A stretch of 64,000 nt of DNA from the NCBI GenBank assembly GCA_017621455.1, contig JAGATC010000010.1, positions 154,983 to 218,982 of the forward strand, given 5' to 3'. The notes beneath the pieces are model-generated. The model made no database searches. It was not told the DNA's origin and was given only the letters and a program-made list of their open reading frames with translations. Origin of the DNA: Alistipes sp. (GTDB lineage Bacteria; Bacteroidota; Bacteroidia; Bacteroidales; Rikenellaceae). Position 1 is the first letter of the stretch. Each line of letters begins with the position of its first letter. Below, in pieces: positions 9,372 to 18,615 of the stretch. A program made the position numbers and the translations under genes.

Positions 9372-9404
9372 TAAAAAAAGTGTGACCCCCTCGGGAGTCA
9401 CACT
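9372..9404 (-). terminator. Intrinsic terminator of ileS
   Basis: Stem AGTGTGAC (9379-9386) with GTCACACT (9397-9404), extended by an inner CCC/GGG, followed on the minus strand by seven U. It lies 27 bases beyond the ileS stop. Confidence 0.9.
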
Positions 9405-9430
9405 CTCATTATTGTGTTGTAATCGCACCC

Positions 9431-12400
9431 TTATGCCTTTGTAACGGCAATCTTTAGGGGCGACTCGTCGATGTCTGTGTTGACAACAAAATCGCCTGCA
9501 GGTGCTGCTGTGGCCTTAACATCTACGGCCAAGGTCTGGCTTGCGATGTAGTCACCGAAGCTCTCCACTGCAGGAGTTGTAAGCTCTATTGACTCAATCT
9601 CCACACGTATTTTGTCCGTTACCTCAAAGCCTGAATCCTTACGGATGTTCTGGATGCGGTTAACGAGTTCGCGGGCGATACCCTCACGGCGCAACTCGTC
9701 GGTGATGGTAATGTCGAGTGCCACGGTGAGCTTGCCCTCCGATGCTACCAACCAGCCGGGCATATCCTCCGAGGTAATCTCGAAGTCGGCAGCGGTAACT
9801 ACCACCTGCTGGCCATTAACCTCAAGCGTAGTCTCGGCATTAGCCTCGATGGCGGCAATCTGCTCCTGAGAGAATGTTGCCACAAGTGCCGACATAGGCT
9901 TCGCGAGCTGAGCATAGCGCTGGCAGAATGCCTTGAAGTTGAGCTTGATACGCTTGGTGATGACGCCTGTGGTATCGGTGATAAGCTCAATATCCTTGAC
10001 ATTCACCTCGTTCATAACAAGTGTGCGTACCTTCTCGATATGTTCGGCCATGGTCTTGTCCAACACGGGGATGATAATCTTGGTAAGAGGCTGACGCACC
10101 TTGATATTCACCTTACGGCGCAGTGCCAATACCATTGATGTCATCTGCTGTGATAGCGCTGTGCGTGCCTCAAGCTCCTTGCTGATAAGCTCCTCGTTGC
10201 ACTTGGGGTACTCGGCAAGGTGCACACTCGACTCGGTGTGGCGGCCGCTCACGGCGTTGAGGTCGGTGAAGATGCGGTCGGTGATAAATGGAGCGATAGG
10301 TGCTGCCAACATTGCCACGGTCTCCAAGCAGGTGTAGAGCGTCTGGTATGCTGCCAACTTATCCTCGTTCATAGCGCCTGCCCAGAAGCGACGACGGTTG
10401 AGACGCACATACCAGTTCGAGAGGTTGACGTCGACAAACTCGTCGATGCGGCGTGCTGCAGGCGTTGGGTCGTACTCCTCGAGTGATTTAGTTACATCGC
10501 GGATGAGGGTGTTGAGCTCCGAGAGTATCCAGCGATCGATCTCGGGGCGCTCCTCTACGGGAATCTCCTTCTCGCGACCTGTGAAACCATCGATGTTGGC
10601 ATAGAGCGCGAAGAACGAGTAGGTGTTGTAGAGCGTGCCGAAGAACTTACGGCGACACTCGTCAACGCCATCGACGTCGAACTTAAGGTTATCCCAAGGC
10701 TGCGAGTTAGATATCATATACCAGCGCGTTGCGTCGGCACCATACTTCTTCAATACCTCGAATGGGTCTACTGCATTGCCCAGACGCTTCGACATCTTGT
10801 TGCCGTTCTTGTCCAGAACAAGACCGTTCGAGATGATGTTCTTGAATGCCACAGAGTCGAACAACATCGTTGCTATCGCGTGCAATGTGTAGAACCAACC
10901 ACGTGTCTGGTCTACACCCTCGGCGATAAAGTCGGCGGGGTATATCTGGTCGAAGCCCTCCTTATTCTCGAAGGGGTAGTGCACCTGAGCATAGGGCATA
11001 GCGCCAGAGTCGAACCATACGTCGATAAGGTCGGGCTCACGGCGCATAGGCTCACCCTTCGACGAGAGAAGGATGATATTATCTACGTATGGGCGGTGAA
11101 GGTCGATATTGTCTGTCGAGTAGTTCTCCTTCGACATATCCCCCACCTTGAAGTTCTTATAGGGATTCTCCTTCATCACACCAGCTGCTACAGCCTTCTC
11201 AATCTCCGAGATAAGCTCCTCGATAGAGCCTATGCACTTCAATTCTGTGCGGTCCTCCGTAGCCCAGATTGGGAGTGGAGTACCCCAGAAGCGCGAACGC
11301 GAGAGGTTCCAGTCGTTGATGTTCTCAAGCCACTTGCCGAAGCGACCAGTACCAGTGCTCTCGGGCTTCCAGTAGATGGTCTTGTTCAAGTCCATCATGC
11401 GCTCACGAAGCGCCGTGGTGCGGATAAACCATGAGTCCAAGGGGTAGTACAACACGGGCTTATCGGTACGCCAGCAGTGGGGGTAGTTGTGGGTATGCTT
11501 CTCGATTTTGAATACCTTGTTCGACTCCTTGAGCTTGATAGAGATGTAGATGTCGAGGTTCTCGGCAGCTGCTGCCGCCTTCTCGTCGTAGCGACCATCC
11601 ACGGTGTACTGTGGGTCGTAGGCATTCTTTACGTAGCGACCCTCATACTCGTCATACGATGCTGCTACGCACTCTGCCGCGAACTTCTCGTCGAGCTCGG
11701 CCTTGAGGTAGAACTTACCAGTAAAGTCGACCATGGGGCGTGTCTCGCCGCGCTTGTTAATCATAAAGAGCGAGGGAATACCTGCCTGACGTGCTACAAA
11801 GGCATCATCAGCACCAAACGTAGGTGCGATGTGTACGATACCTGTACCATCCTCCACGGTTACGTAGTCGCCAAGGATTACGCGGAACGCCTTAGCTGAG
11901 GCCTCCTTCCAGTTGCCATTCTCGTCAGCCTCCACGGGCTTAACCCATGGGATGAGCTGCTCGTAGTGCATGCCCTCAAGCTCCGTACCCTTCCACTTGC
12001 CAACAACCTCAAAGGGGATAAGCTTATCGCCAGCCTTGTAGTCAGCCAATGCGATACCCTCTGCCTTCTTGTTGAAGATAGAGTACAACAGAGGCTCTGC
12101 CACTACGGCTGTAATCTTCTCCGAGGTGTAGGGGTTGTACGAGCGAACAGCTACGTAGTCGTACTTGGGACCCACGCAGAGTGCTGTGTTTGATGGGAGT
12201 GTCCAAGGTGTTGTTGTCCACGCCAAGAATACGGGAGTACCCCAGCCCTCCATCTCAGCCTTAGGCTCAAGGATGCGGAACTGAGCGGTACAAGTGGTGT
12301 CCTTCACGTCGCGGTAGCAACCAGGCTGGTTGAGCTCGTGTGTCGAGAGACCGGTACCTGCTGCGGGTGAGTAGGGCTGAATGGTGTAACCCTTATAGAG

Positions 12401-12916
12401 CAAGTTCTTGTCGTAGAGCTGCTTAAGCAACCACCAGAGGGTCTCGATAAACTTGTTGTCGTAGGTGATATATGGGTCGTCCATATTCACCCAGTAGCCC
12501 ATCTTGTGGGTAAGATCCTCCCAGATGTCGGTGAACTCCATCACAGCCTCGCGGCACTGGCGGTTGTACTCCTCGATGGTAATCTTCTTGCCGATATCCT
12601 CCTTTGTGATGCCGAGCTTCTTCTCTACGCCAAGCTCCACGGGCAGACCGTGTGTATCCCATCCCGCCTTGCGGTGTACGAGATAGCCCTGCTGTGTCTT
12701 GTAACGGCAGAATACATCCTTGATGGTACGCGCCATCACGTGGTGGATACCTGGGGTGCCGTTAGCTGAGGGGGGACCCTCGTAGAATACGAACGTGGGG
12801 TGGCCCTCACGTGTCGTTATGCTCTTGTGGAAGGTGTCGTCCTCGTTCCAGCGTGCCAACATCTCGTCAGCCACGCCTGCAAGGTCTAAACCCTTATACT
12901 CCTTAAACTTGTTCAT
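9431..12916 (-). CDS. ileS: Isoleucyl-tRNA synthetase
   Basis: 1161 residues. The class I signature appears as the HIGH-type motif in PSANGTPGIHHV (about residue 50) and the KMSKR motif in NGNKMSKRLGNAVDPF (about residue 705). Between them lies the large editing (CP1) domain with GYTIQPYSPAAGTGLSTHE and TTTPWTLPSNTALCVG. The anticodon-binding region follows (DRWILSELNTLIRDV), and the C-terminal part resembles the long IleS form of Bacteroidetes and eukaryotes, without the terminal zinc cysteines of E. coli IleS. It charges tRNA-Ile and edits Val. It is 43 bases downstream of yebC on the same strand and ends in an intrinsic terminator. Confidence 0.97.
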   Translation of the reverse strand: MNKFKEYKGLDLAGVADEMLARWNEDDTFHKSITTREGHPTFVFYEGPPSANGTPGIHHVMARTIKDVFCRYKTQQGYLVHRKAGWDTHGLPVELGVEKKLGITKEDIGKKITIEEYNRQCREAVMEFTDIWEDLTHKMGYWVNMDDPYITYDNKFIETLWWLLKQLYDKNLLYKGYTIQPYSPAAGTGLSTHELNQPGCYRDVKDTTCTAQFRILEPKAEMEGWGTPVFLAWTTTPWTLPSNTALCVGPKYDYVAVRSYNPYTSEKITAVVAEPLLYSIFNKKAEGIALADYKAGDKLIPFEVVGKWKGTELEGMHYEQLIPWVKPVEADENGNWKEASAKAFRVILGDYVTVEDGTGIVHIAPTFGADDAFVARQAGIPSLFMINKRGETRPMVDFTGKFYLKAELDEKFAAECVAASYDEYEGRYVKNAYDPQYTVDGRYDEKAAAAAENLDIYISIKLKESNKVFKIEKHTHNYPHCWRTDKPVLYYPLDSWFIRTTALRERMMDLNKTIYWKPESTGTGRFGKWLENINDWNLSRSRFWGTPLPIWATEDRTELKCIGSIEELISEIEKAVAAGVMKENPYKNFKVGDMSKENYSTDNIDLHRPYVDNIILLSSKGEPMRREPDLIDVWFDSGAMPYAQVHYPFENKEGFDQIYPADFIAEGVDQTRGWFYTLHAIATMLFDSVAFKNIISNGLVLDKNGNKMSKRLGNAVDPFEVLKKYGADATRWYMISNSQPWDNLKFDVDGVDECRRKFFGTLYNTYSFFALYANIDGFTGREKEIPVEERPEIDRWILSELNTLIRDVTKSLEEYDPTPAARRIDEFVDVNLSNWYVRLNRRRFWAGAMNEDKLAAYQTLYTCLETVAMLAAPIAPFITDRIFTDLNAVSGRHTESSVHLAEYPKCNEELISKELEARTALSQQMTSMVLALRRKVNIKVRQPLTKIIIPVLDKTMAEHIEKVRTLVMNEVNVKDIELITDTTGVITKRIKLNFKAFCQRYAQLAKPMSALVATFSQEQIAAIEANAETTLEVNGQQVVVTAADFEITSEDMPGWLVASEGKLTVALDITITDELRREGIARELVNRIQNIRKDSGFEVTDKIRVEIESIELTTPAVESFGDYIASQTLAVDVKATAAPAGDFVVNTDIDESPLKIAVTKA

Positions 12917-12959
12917 ACCTAACTCTTCGTGTGTTATAGTTTGTTATAGGCTCTAAGGA

Positions 12960-13697
12960 TTACTCCTCGTCGCCCTCGTCATCGCTCTCGGCCATTGTGG
13001 TGTAGACGTTGGTCACGTCGTCGTCCTCCTCAAGGTGCTCGATAAGCTTGTTTACAGCCTCACGCTCCTCGGGTGTGAGCTCCTTGGTGTCGGTAGGGAT
13101 GCGCACAGCCTCACCCGATACGAGCTCGTAGCCCTTCTCCTCGATCCATGTCTGAATCTGGCCGAACGACTCGTATGCAGCGTAAACGGTTACCTCGCCC
13201 TCCTCTGCGTAGAACTCGTCCACGCCGAAGTCGATCATCTCGAGCTCCATCTCCTCAAGGTCGGCACCCGCTGTGGGCTTGAACTTGAATACGCACTTAT
13301 GCTCGAACATGAAGCCTACAGAGCCCGAAGTACCGAGGGTGCCACCATACTTGTTGAAGTACATACGCACTGATGCTACTGTACGGTTTGTGTTGTCGGT
13401 AGCAGTCTCTACGAGTACGGCGATACCGTGAGGACCGTAACCCTCGTATATCATCTCCTTGTAGTCGGCAGAGTCCTTATCTGTAGCACGCTTGATTGCA
13501 CGCTCAACGTTCTCCTTGGGCATATTCTCAGCCTTGGCGTTCTGCATCAACAGACGCAAGCGGAGGTTAGATGCGGGATCTGGACCCGAAGCCTTTACAG
13601 CCATCTCGATCTCCTTACCAATCTTAGTAAATACTCGCGCCATGTGTCCCCAGCGCTTCATCTTTCTCGCCTTGCGATACTCAAATGCTCTTCCCAT
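12960..13697 (-). CDS. yebC: YebC/PmpR-family protein (TACO1-like)
   Basis: 245 residues, typical length. The N-terminus MGRAFEYRKARKMKRWGHMA and the conserved VERAIKRATDK and YEGYGPHGIAVLVETATDN segments identify the family. Members are described both as DNA-binding regulators and as ribosome-associated factors that relieve stalling at proline runs; the latter would fit its position just upstream of ileS. The acidic C-terminus (ESDDEGDEE) is normal for Bacteroidetes members. A TATCTTTG -7 element on the minus strand lies 100 bases upstream. Confidence 0.93.
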   Translation of the reverse strand: MGRAFEYRKARKMKRWGHMARVFTKIGKEIEMAVKASGPDPASNLRLRLLMQNAKAENMPKENVERAIKRATDKDSADYKEMIYEGYGPHGIAVLVETATDNTNRTVASVRMYFNKYGGTLGTSGSVGFMFEHKCVFKFKPTAGADLEEMELEMIDFGVDEFYAEEGEVTVYAAYESFGQIQTWIEEKGYELVSGEAVRIPTDTKELTPEEREAVNKLIEHLEEDDDVTNVYTTMAESDDEGDEE

Positions 13698-14032
13698 AGT
13701 GTTAAAGTTTTATATTTTATATTATTTGTTTACCAAACTAATGTTGACTCTTTTGCTCCTTTGTAGGGGGTTATACCTCTATATATATACAATGGCGCAA
13801 AGATAATAAAATTTTTTTAATTATATCTTTCCCTCTATCGTATTCCCATAAAATCTAATAGTTAGCTCGGCGGAAAGAATGAAAAAAGTAAAAATTTTTT
13901 CGTTGTTGTGTTAGATTTACGCAATATAGCCTCTCTATAATATCAAAGAACCTCACAAACGAGGGCACAACACAAAAGACGCAAGACACAAATTAAAGAA
14001 ATAAGTTACTAATAATCTAAAACATTACAATT
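13698..14032. other. Divergent intergenic region with a minus-strand -7 element
   Basis: 335 bases, very AT-rich. On the minus strand TATCTTTG is found at 13805-13798, a consensus Bacteroidetes -7 box for yebC-ileS, though no clear TTTG is seen at the right distance upstream. For the plus-strand gene at 14033 no full consensus promoter is visible; TAGATTTA at 13912-13919 is a weak candidate. Confidence 0.5.
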
Positions 14033-14407
14033 ATGAAGAAGCTTTTTACCATTTTGACCGTTGCCGTTTCATTCTTTGCTATCGAGAGCGCACATGCTGC
14101 TACAATAGAGAACAACCACGAGACCGTTGCCGAGGACTCTAAGACAGAGCGAGTTTCAGCTGGCGATATCGAGTACTTCACCTACCACGCAACAGCGGGT
14201 GTCGAGGCAAGCATCCTAATCATTGGTGATGGCGACACCGACCTCGACCTCTACATCTTCGACTGCAATGCCAACCTCATTGATGAAGATACAGACACCC
14301 TCGACGTATGTGTTTGCCGATGGACACCCAAGTATACTGGAGACTATTACGTGGCTGTGAAGAACCTGGGCAATGTCTATAACGAGTTTACAATCATCGC
14401 AGAGTAA
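14033..14407 (+). CDS. Small secreted protein with a PPC-like beta domain
   Basis: 124 residues. The signal peptide runs to about residue 22 (FFAIESAHA). The mature part resembles a bacterial pre-peptidase C-terminal (PPC) domain: SAGDIEYFTYHATAG, then DGDTDLDLYIFDCNANLI and YTGDYYVAVKNLG. Such domains are usually attached to secreted proteases; here it stands alone, 100 residues, with three cysteines (FDC, DVCVC). It may be a small secreted binding protein. It is a single gene followed by a strong terminator. Confidence in the fold is moderate. Confidence 0.7.
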   Translation: MKKLFTILTVAVSFFAIESAHAATIENNHETVAEDSKTERVSAGDIEYFTYHATAGVEASILIIGDGDTDLDLYIFDCNANLIDEDTDTLDVCVCRWTPKYTGDYYVAVKNLGNVYNEFTIIAE

Positions 14408-14450
14408 GTTAGAAAATATAGGGTTTAGTTAGATAATAGTTAGTATGTGA

Positions 14451-14491
14451 GATAGGGGATGTCGTGAGACGTCCCCTATCTATGTTTTTTT
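14451..14491 (+). terminator. Intrinsic terminator
   Basis: 13-bp stem (14451-14463 with 14468-14480, one G-U) closed by the tetraloop GTGA and followed by a run of T at 14484-14491. It ends the transcript of the PPC-like gene. Confidence 0.93.
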
Positions 14492-14533
14492 CACTCTTAT
14501 TAACTTCCTGGTATACAATAACCTCCCAGTCAC

Positions 14534-15262
14534 CTAAAATACCTCGCGCAGTATGCGTAGCGACTCTACGGAGTTGATTGATTCGAGGTGGTAGGCGTAG
14601 TATTTGAGCATGGCATCGAGAAACTCCACTCGCTCGGTGCGGTTGAGGCCTATCTCGGCGAGGTAGCGCACGTCGCACTCGAGCATATCGTGTAGTATGC
14701 GTGCATTCTCTGGCGTGAGTGCCATGCTGGGTATTAGGGCGTGTGGCGTGAAGTGTCCGTCGCGGATGTCTAACCATGCGCCGTCGGTATATTCGTTGTC
14801 GGGTGAGAAGCCTAATGGACGGCTTAGGTTAGCTAAAAACCATAGGTGGAAGTTTGCAATGCCCTCGTCTATTACGTCGAGCGCTGCTACCGAGCCCCAC
14901 ACGAAGTCGAAGAGGCCACTCTCGGGATTACTCTCGCGAACGAGGCGATATAATACTTCGGCCATAAATAGCGACATTGTGGACTTGCGTATGTCGAATG
15001 GCGTGGATTGTAACACTATGCCTGGCACAAGGTCCTTCATGCGGTGTAGCTCCATCTTCGACGATGTTAGCCCCTCGAACTCCACGGCAAACATAGGCTG
15101 AAGTAGTGCCATTTTAGAGCCCTTTGCCGAGGACCTAATGCCCTGAATCATATAGCTTTGGCGACCGTGGGTGTCGGTAAGCATGTGTACAATGAGTCCC
15201 TTCTCGCCATACTTTAGTGTGCCGAGAACTATACCACGTGCCTTATAGGATTTGAGCGCCAT
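14534..15262 (-). CDS. recO: DNA repair protein RecO
   Basis: 242 residues. The OB-fold N-terminus is recognisable in YKARGIVLGTLKYGEKGLIVHMLTD and GRQSYMIQGIRS, followed by the helical domain with LFMAEVLYRLVRE and the NFHLWFLANLSRPLGF segment. RecO loads RecA at gaps together with RecR and RecF. The Cys4 zinc site found in some RecO proteins is absent. It begins 6 bases after the ispG stop on the same strand, so the two genes form an operon. Confidence 0.9.
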   Translation of the reverse strand: MALKSYKARGIVLGTLKYGEKGLIVHMLTDTHGRQSYMIQGIRSSAKGSKMALLQPMFAVEFEGLTSSKMELHRMKDLVPGIVLQSTPFDIRKSTMSLFMAEVLYRLVRESNPESGLFDFVWGSVAALDVIDEGIANFHLWFLANLSRPLGFSPDNEYTDGAWLDIRDGHFTPHALIPSMALTPENARILHDMLECDVRYLAEIGLNRTERVEFLDAMLKYYAYHLESINSVESLRILREVF

Positions 15263-15268
15263 TATCTG

Positions 15269-16753
15269 CTATTTGGGGTCGTGCCAGCGGCCGTCGCGCT
15301 TGATTATCTCAATTAGGTGGTCGAGGGCCTCGCTCTGGTGGATGTTGCGCTCAACAACCTCACGGCCGCGATATAGGGTGATATGCTCGGGCGACGAGCC
15401 CACGTAGCCGTAGTCGGCATCGGCCATCTCGCCTGGGCCATTTACTATGCAACCCATCACACCAATTTTGAGGTCTTTGAGGTGTGAGGTGCGTGCCTTG
15501 ATTGTTGCTAATGTCGACTGTATGTCGTAGAGCGTACGTCCGCAACTTGGGCAGGCGATATACTCCGTGCGCGAGAAGCGTAGGCGCGATGCCTGCAATA
15601 GCATCAGCTCCATATCTTCGATTACTGCCTCGTTGAGCGCAGGGGCGTCTATCCATACGCCATCTGCAAGGCCATCGATGAGGAGTTGTCCCATGTCTAA
15701 TGCGGCGAAGATACCAACACGCTCGGGGTCGCTCTCCTCGTAGCTGCGACGTAGCACCACGGGGAGCCTATCCTGGCGGTTGAGGATGGCTGCACGCCAC
15801 TCATGCGTGGGGTTGTTGCTCACGGCATCAACGACAACGTATTCATCGGTTATCTCGCTGTGTGTTATGGGTTTAGCTGCCGTGCGTGGCTTAAACTCTG
15901 TGGGTGAGTAGTCATCGGAGGCTGCCACCTCAAATTCGCCATTGCGCTTGGCTATATGGTCGACAATAAGGCGTCCTACGGGCACCTCTTTTTCGGGGTC
16001 TTCGGTGAGTGATACACGCAACGTGTCGCCTATACCATCCGAGAGTAGCGCACCAATGCCCACGGCGCTCTTTATGCGACCCTCTATGCCATCGCCCGCC
16101 TCCGTTACGCCAAGGTGTAGCGGGTAGTCCATATTCTCGCGCTCCATGGCCTCTACTAAGAGACGATAGGCGTGCACCATCACACGCGTGTTGCTCGACT
16201 TCATCGAGACCACTACGTCGTGGAACTCTGCGCTGCGGCACATGCGCAAGAACTCCATTGCTGAGGCTACCATACCCTCGGGCGTGTCGCCATACTCGTC
16301 GAATATACGCTTCGCCAGCGAGCCGTGGTTTACGCCAATGCGTAGTGCCACACCGCGGCGACGGCATATCTCTATAAGGCGCTCCAGCTCGCCATTCGAT
16401 GTGCGGAAGTTGCCAGGGTTGATGCGCACCTTGTCGACCACCTCGGCAGCCATCATCGCAATCTCGGGGGTGAAGTGTATGTCGGCAACGATAGCCGCCT
16501 TGTTGCCATCGGCCTTCAGGCGCTCCATGATTGGGCCCAGTGCCTCGCCCTCCTTTTTGCCCTGTGCTGTGAGGCGAACAATCTCGGCACCCGCTGCCGC
16601 TATGCGCTCGGTCTGTGCCACGCTTGCTTCGACATCTGCCGTCGGTGTGTTGGTCATCGACTGCACAGCAATAGGGTGGTTGGCGCCGATGCTTACGCCT
16701 CCAAAACTTACCTCGCGAGCCTTGCGTCGCAGGTATTTTAATGTAGTAGCCAT
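15269..16753 (-). CDS. ispG: 4-hydroxy-3-methylbut-2-enyl diphosphate synthase IspG
   Basis: 494 residues. The N-terminal TIM barrel is clear (HPIAVQSMTNTPTADVEAS, VADIHFTPEIA, KVRINPGNF, ALRIGVNHGSL). The C-terminal [4Fe-4S] ligands are in CPSCGRTLYD and GVMGCIVNGPGEMA, the latter being the IspG hallmark. Between barrel and cluster domain there is an extra segment (about residues 300-400) as in the three-domain IspG of Bacteroidetes and plants, but the total seems shorter than the roughly 600-residue forms I remember from Bacteroides. It performs the penultimate step of the MEP isoprenoid pathway. It precedes recO. Confidence 0.94.
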   Translation of the reverse strand: MATTLKYLRRKAREVSFGGVSIGANHPIAVQSMTNTPTADVEASVAQTERIAAAGAEIVRLTAQGKKEGEALGPIMERLKADGNKAAIVADIHFTPEIAMMAAEVVDKVRINPGNFRTSNGELERLIEICRRRGVALRIGVNHGSLAKRIFDEYGDTPEGMVASAMEFLRMCRSAEFHDVVVSMKSSNTRVMVHAYRLLVEAMERENMDYPLHLGVTEAGDGIEGRIKSAVGIGALLSDGIGDTLRVSLTEDPEKEVPVGRLIVDHIAKRNGEFEVAASDDYSPTEFKPRTAAKPITHSEITDEYVVVDAVSNNPTHEWRAAILNRQDRLPVVLRRSYEESDPERVGIFAALDMGQLLIDGLADGVWIDAPALNEAVIEDMELMLLQASRLRFSRTEYIACPSCGRTLYDIQSTLATIKARTSHLKDLKIGVMGCIVNGPGEMADADYGYVGSSPEHITLYRGREVVERNIHQSEALDHLIEIIKRDGRWHDPK

Positions 16754-16776
16754 AGTAAAAATGATAGTTACAATAG

Positions 16777-16784
16777 CAAAGGTA
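16777..16784 (-). promoter_or_regulatory. -7 element upstream of ispG-recO
   Basis: TACCTTTG on the minus strand (complement of CAAAGGTA), 24 bases upstream of the ispG start. No convincing TTTG partner lies 19-21 bases further upstream. The rest of the 296-base divergent gap (16754-17049) is AT-rich. Confidence 0.55.
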
Positions 16785-16996
16785 ACTCTTTTTTCGCGAA
16801 TAGCCTACTTACATTGTAAAATATGTTAATGCGACTTGTATTGCATTGATTATCAGTAAATTACCAAAGGTTTAATCAATACTCGTGTAACTGCTTGATT
16901 ATCAAGGGGTTGAAAAATATTCAAAAACAGGTTTTGCAAGGCGTTGAAAATCAGTGTGTTAAGTAGTGGGGTATGGAAAAACTTTTGCCCAAAAAA

Positions 16997-17028
16997 TTTG
17001 GTAGCAACATATAATAGTAGTAATTTTG
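16997..17028 (+). promoter_or_regulatory. Bacteroidetes-type promoter of the lipoprotein/rSAM cluster
   Basis: TTTG at 16997-17000 and TAATTTTG at 17021-17028, separated by 20 bases, match the Bacteroidetes housekeeping promoter. The expected start of transcription is only about 10-15 bases before the first ATG (17050), so the leader is very short. Confidence 0.75.
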
Positions 17029-17049
17029 TAAAAAGAAAACCAGTGAAAA

Positions 17050-17673
17050 ATGAGACGACTACTTACCACACTATTTGTTTCCATTGCAGCGTGCGCACTC
17101 TCGTCGTGTGAGCGCGATTTCTTGTCGCTATTCCACTTGGATGGTGAGGCCCCGATAAGCATAAAACTCTACGGCTCGCGCTACGATTTCGATGGGGAGA
17201 AGTTAAAGAGTGATGGTGGCGTATTCTCGCCTAACAACCACCCAGAGATGGTTATCTATAGTGAGGGCGGCTTCAAGTTCGACCTATATAGACATATAAG
17301 TGGCGCAGGCGATACAGAGGCTACGATATACTTCTCGCTTGAGAGTCCCAATGCAGACTTTGAGCTAAATAGAAGATATAGCCTCGCAACAGCGGACGAA
17401 GGCTACGCCTGCATAGAGTTTAAGGAGCGTGGCGAGACGGAGACCCTGCCCAGTGGCGGTACGGTTACCGACATTATCATCTACCGCTACAATGCTGTGA
17501 GTGGCCACATCATCTTCACCGACCGCGAGCCCTATGGCGACGACTACCTATTTAGTGGCGAGTTTGAGTTTGTGGGGCGCACCAAAGATGGCGACGAGAT
17601 AGAGGTGCGCCGTGGTAGGTTTAGCGACTGCCGTATATGCTTCTGCTACGATGTTGGCTGCAACGGGTGGTAG
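17050..17673 (+). CDS. Lipoprotein, first gene of the lipoprotein/rSAM cluster
   Basis: 207 residues with lipobox LSSC (modified cysteine at residue 20). The mature part looks all-beta and carries no family I can name with confidence. It lacks the YGCP and DGEANGG motifs of the following paralogues, so it belongs to a different family. The C-terminus is unusual: DCRICFCYDVGCNGW holds four cysteines in the last 15 residues. It is preceded by a consensus promoter and is followed after 38 bases by the paralogous lipoprotein array, so it may be a partner or another substrate of the two radical SAM enzymes downstream. Confidence 0.7.
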   Translation: MRRLLTTLFVSIAACALSSCERDFLSLFHLDGEAPISIKLYGSRYDFDGEKLKSDGGVFSPNNHPEMVIYSEGGFKFDLYRHISGAGDTEATIYFSLESPNADFELNRRYSLATADEGYACIEFKERGETETLPSGGTVTDIIIYRYNAVSGHIIFTDREPYGDDYLFSGEFEFVGRTKDGDEIEVRRGRFSDCRICFCYDVGCNGW

Positions 17674-17711
17674 AGAGTGAGCGATGATATATAATATAAA
17701 GGTAAACGACT

Positions 17712-18152
17712 ATGAAGAAGCTAATCTATTTTCTGATGACACTTGTGGGTTTTGGTTTTACGAACTGCGAGGATAACCCATTTGCCCAGGAGGATGCCTA
17801 CGGCTGCCCCTATTTGACGTTCCGTATGACGGCACGTGTGGTCGACGAGGCGGGTAATCCCATTGAGGGTATTGGTGTTGGCTTCTCGGATGTTGGCATT
17901 TGCGCTTATAGCGATGTCGATGGCTATGTAGAGGTAGACAAAACCCTAATCCCAACACTAAAGGAGGTCTCCTTCATAGACACGGATGGCGAGGCGAATG
18001 GTGGCGAGTTCGAGACCCTCCAACTCGACATTACAGATAAGTTTGTGCAGCCAGGCAAGCCCTCGGGTGATTGGCACGATGTTGACTGGAAGGTCGAGTT
18101 GGGTGATGTCACTATGGTGCTTAAAGATAGTGATAAGGCTGATAACGAGTAA
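17712..18152 (+). CDS. rSAM-associated putative lipoprotein, paralogue 1
   Basis: 146 residues. Signal with lipobox FTNC, cysteine at residue 19. After the linker comes YGCP, then a beta domain resembling a carboxypeptidase-regulatory/Ig-like repeat (ARVVDEAGNPIEGI), then the motif DTDGEANGGEFETLQLDI, and the end LGDVTMVLKDS. The same order recurs in the next four genes. To my knowledge this matches the family annotated as radical SAM-associated putative lipoprotein (TIGR04134), whose modification has not been demonstrated. The final base pair of its stop codon region lies 12 bases before the next true start. Confidence 0.82.
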   Translation: MKKLIYFLMTLVGFGFTNCEDNPFAQEDAYGCPYLTFRMTARVVDEAGNPIEGIGVGFSDVGICAYSDVDGYVEVDKTLIPTLKEVSFIDTDGEANGGEFETLQLDITDKFVQPGKPSGDWHDVDWKVELGDVTMVLKDSDKADNE

Positions 18153-18163
18153 TGTATAGTGTT

Positions 18164-18604
18164 ATGAAAAAGCTAATGTACTTTCTGATGGCTCTTGTGG
18201 GCTTTGGTTTTACGAGCTGTGATGACGGTGGCATATTGCCCGCCGCGCCAGAGTATGGTTGTCCACACGTAAACTTCAGTCTTAAGGCACGCGTTGTCGA
18301 CCAGTCGGGCGAGCCTATCGAGGGCATTAAGGTTCAGGCAGGCTGGATTGATGGGCATACTAACCAAGATGGTGAAATCAAAGTTAACGGCACGGTATAT
18401 CCTGGGGATCAGTATATAGCGATTTTCGAGGATATAGACGGCGAGGCGAATGGCGGAGAGTTCGAGACCCTCCGACTCGATATTACAGACAAGGTAGTGC
18501 AGACCAAAGAGGGCTCTGGAAGTTGGTACGATGGTGACTACGAGGCCGAGTTGGGTGACGTCACTATGGTGCTTAAGGATAGTAATCAGGCAGAAAACGA
18601 ATAA
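18164..18604 (+). CDS. rSAM-associated putative lipoprotein, paralogue 2
   Basis: 146 residues from ATG 18164. An upstream in-frame ATG at 18152 overlaps the previous stop, but only the 18164 start gives a canonical signal, MKKLMYFLMALVGFGFTSC, with the lipid-bearing cysteine at residue 19. YGCP, ARVVDQSGEPIEGI, DIDGEANGGEFET and LGDVTMVLKDS follow in the same order as in paralogue 1. The signal peptides of paralogues 1-3 are almost identical in DNA too, which points to recent tandem duplication. Confidence 0.82.
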   Translation: MKKLMYFLMALVGFGFTSCDDGGILPAAPEYGCPHVNFSLKARVVDQSGEPIEGIKVQAGWIDGHTNQDGEIKVNGTVYPGDQYIAIFEDIDGEANGGEFETLRLDITDKVVQTKEGSGSWYDGDYEAELGDVTMVLKDSNQAENE

Positions 18605-18615
18605 TATGTAGCGCT

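Noticed and set aside
16801..17049. Search for a tRNA or small RNA in the ispG upstream region
   Set aside because: No cloverleaf, no CCA-type end and no GC-rich stem was found; only AT-rich promoter sequence.
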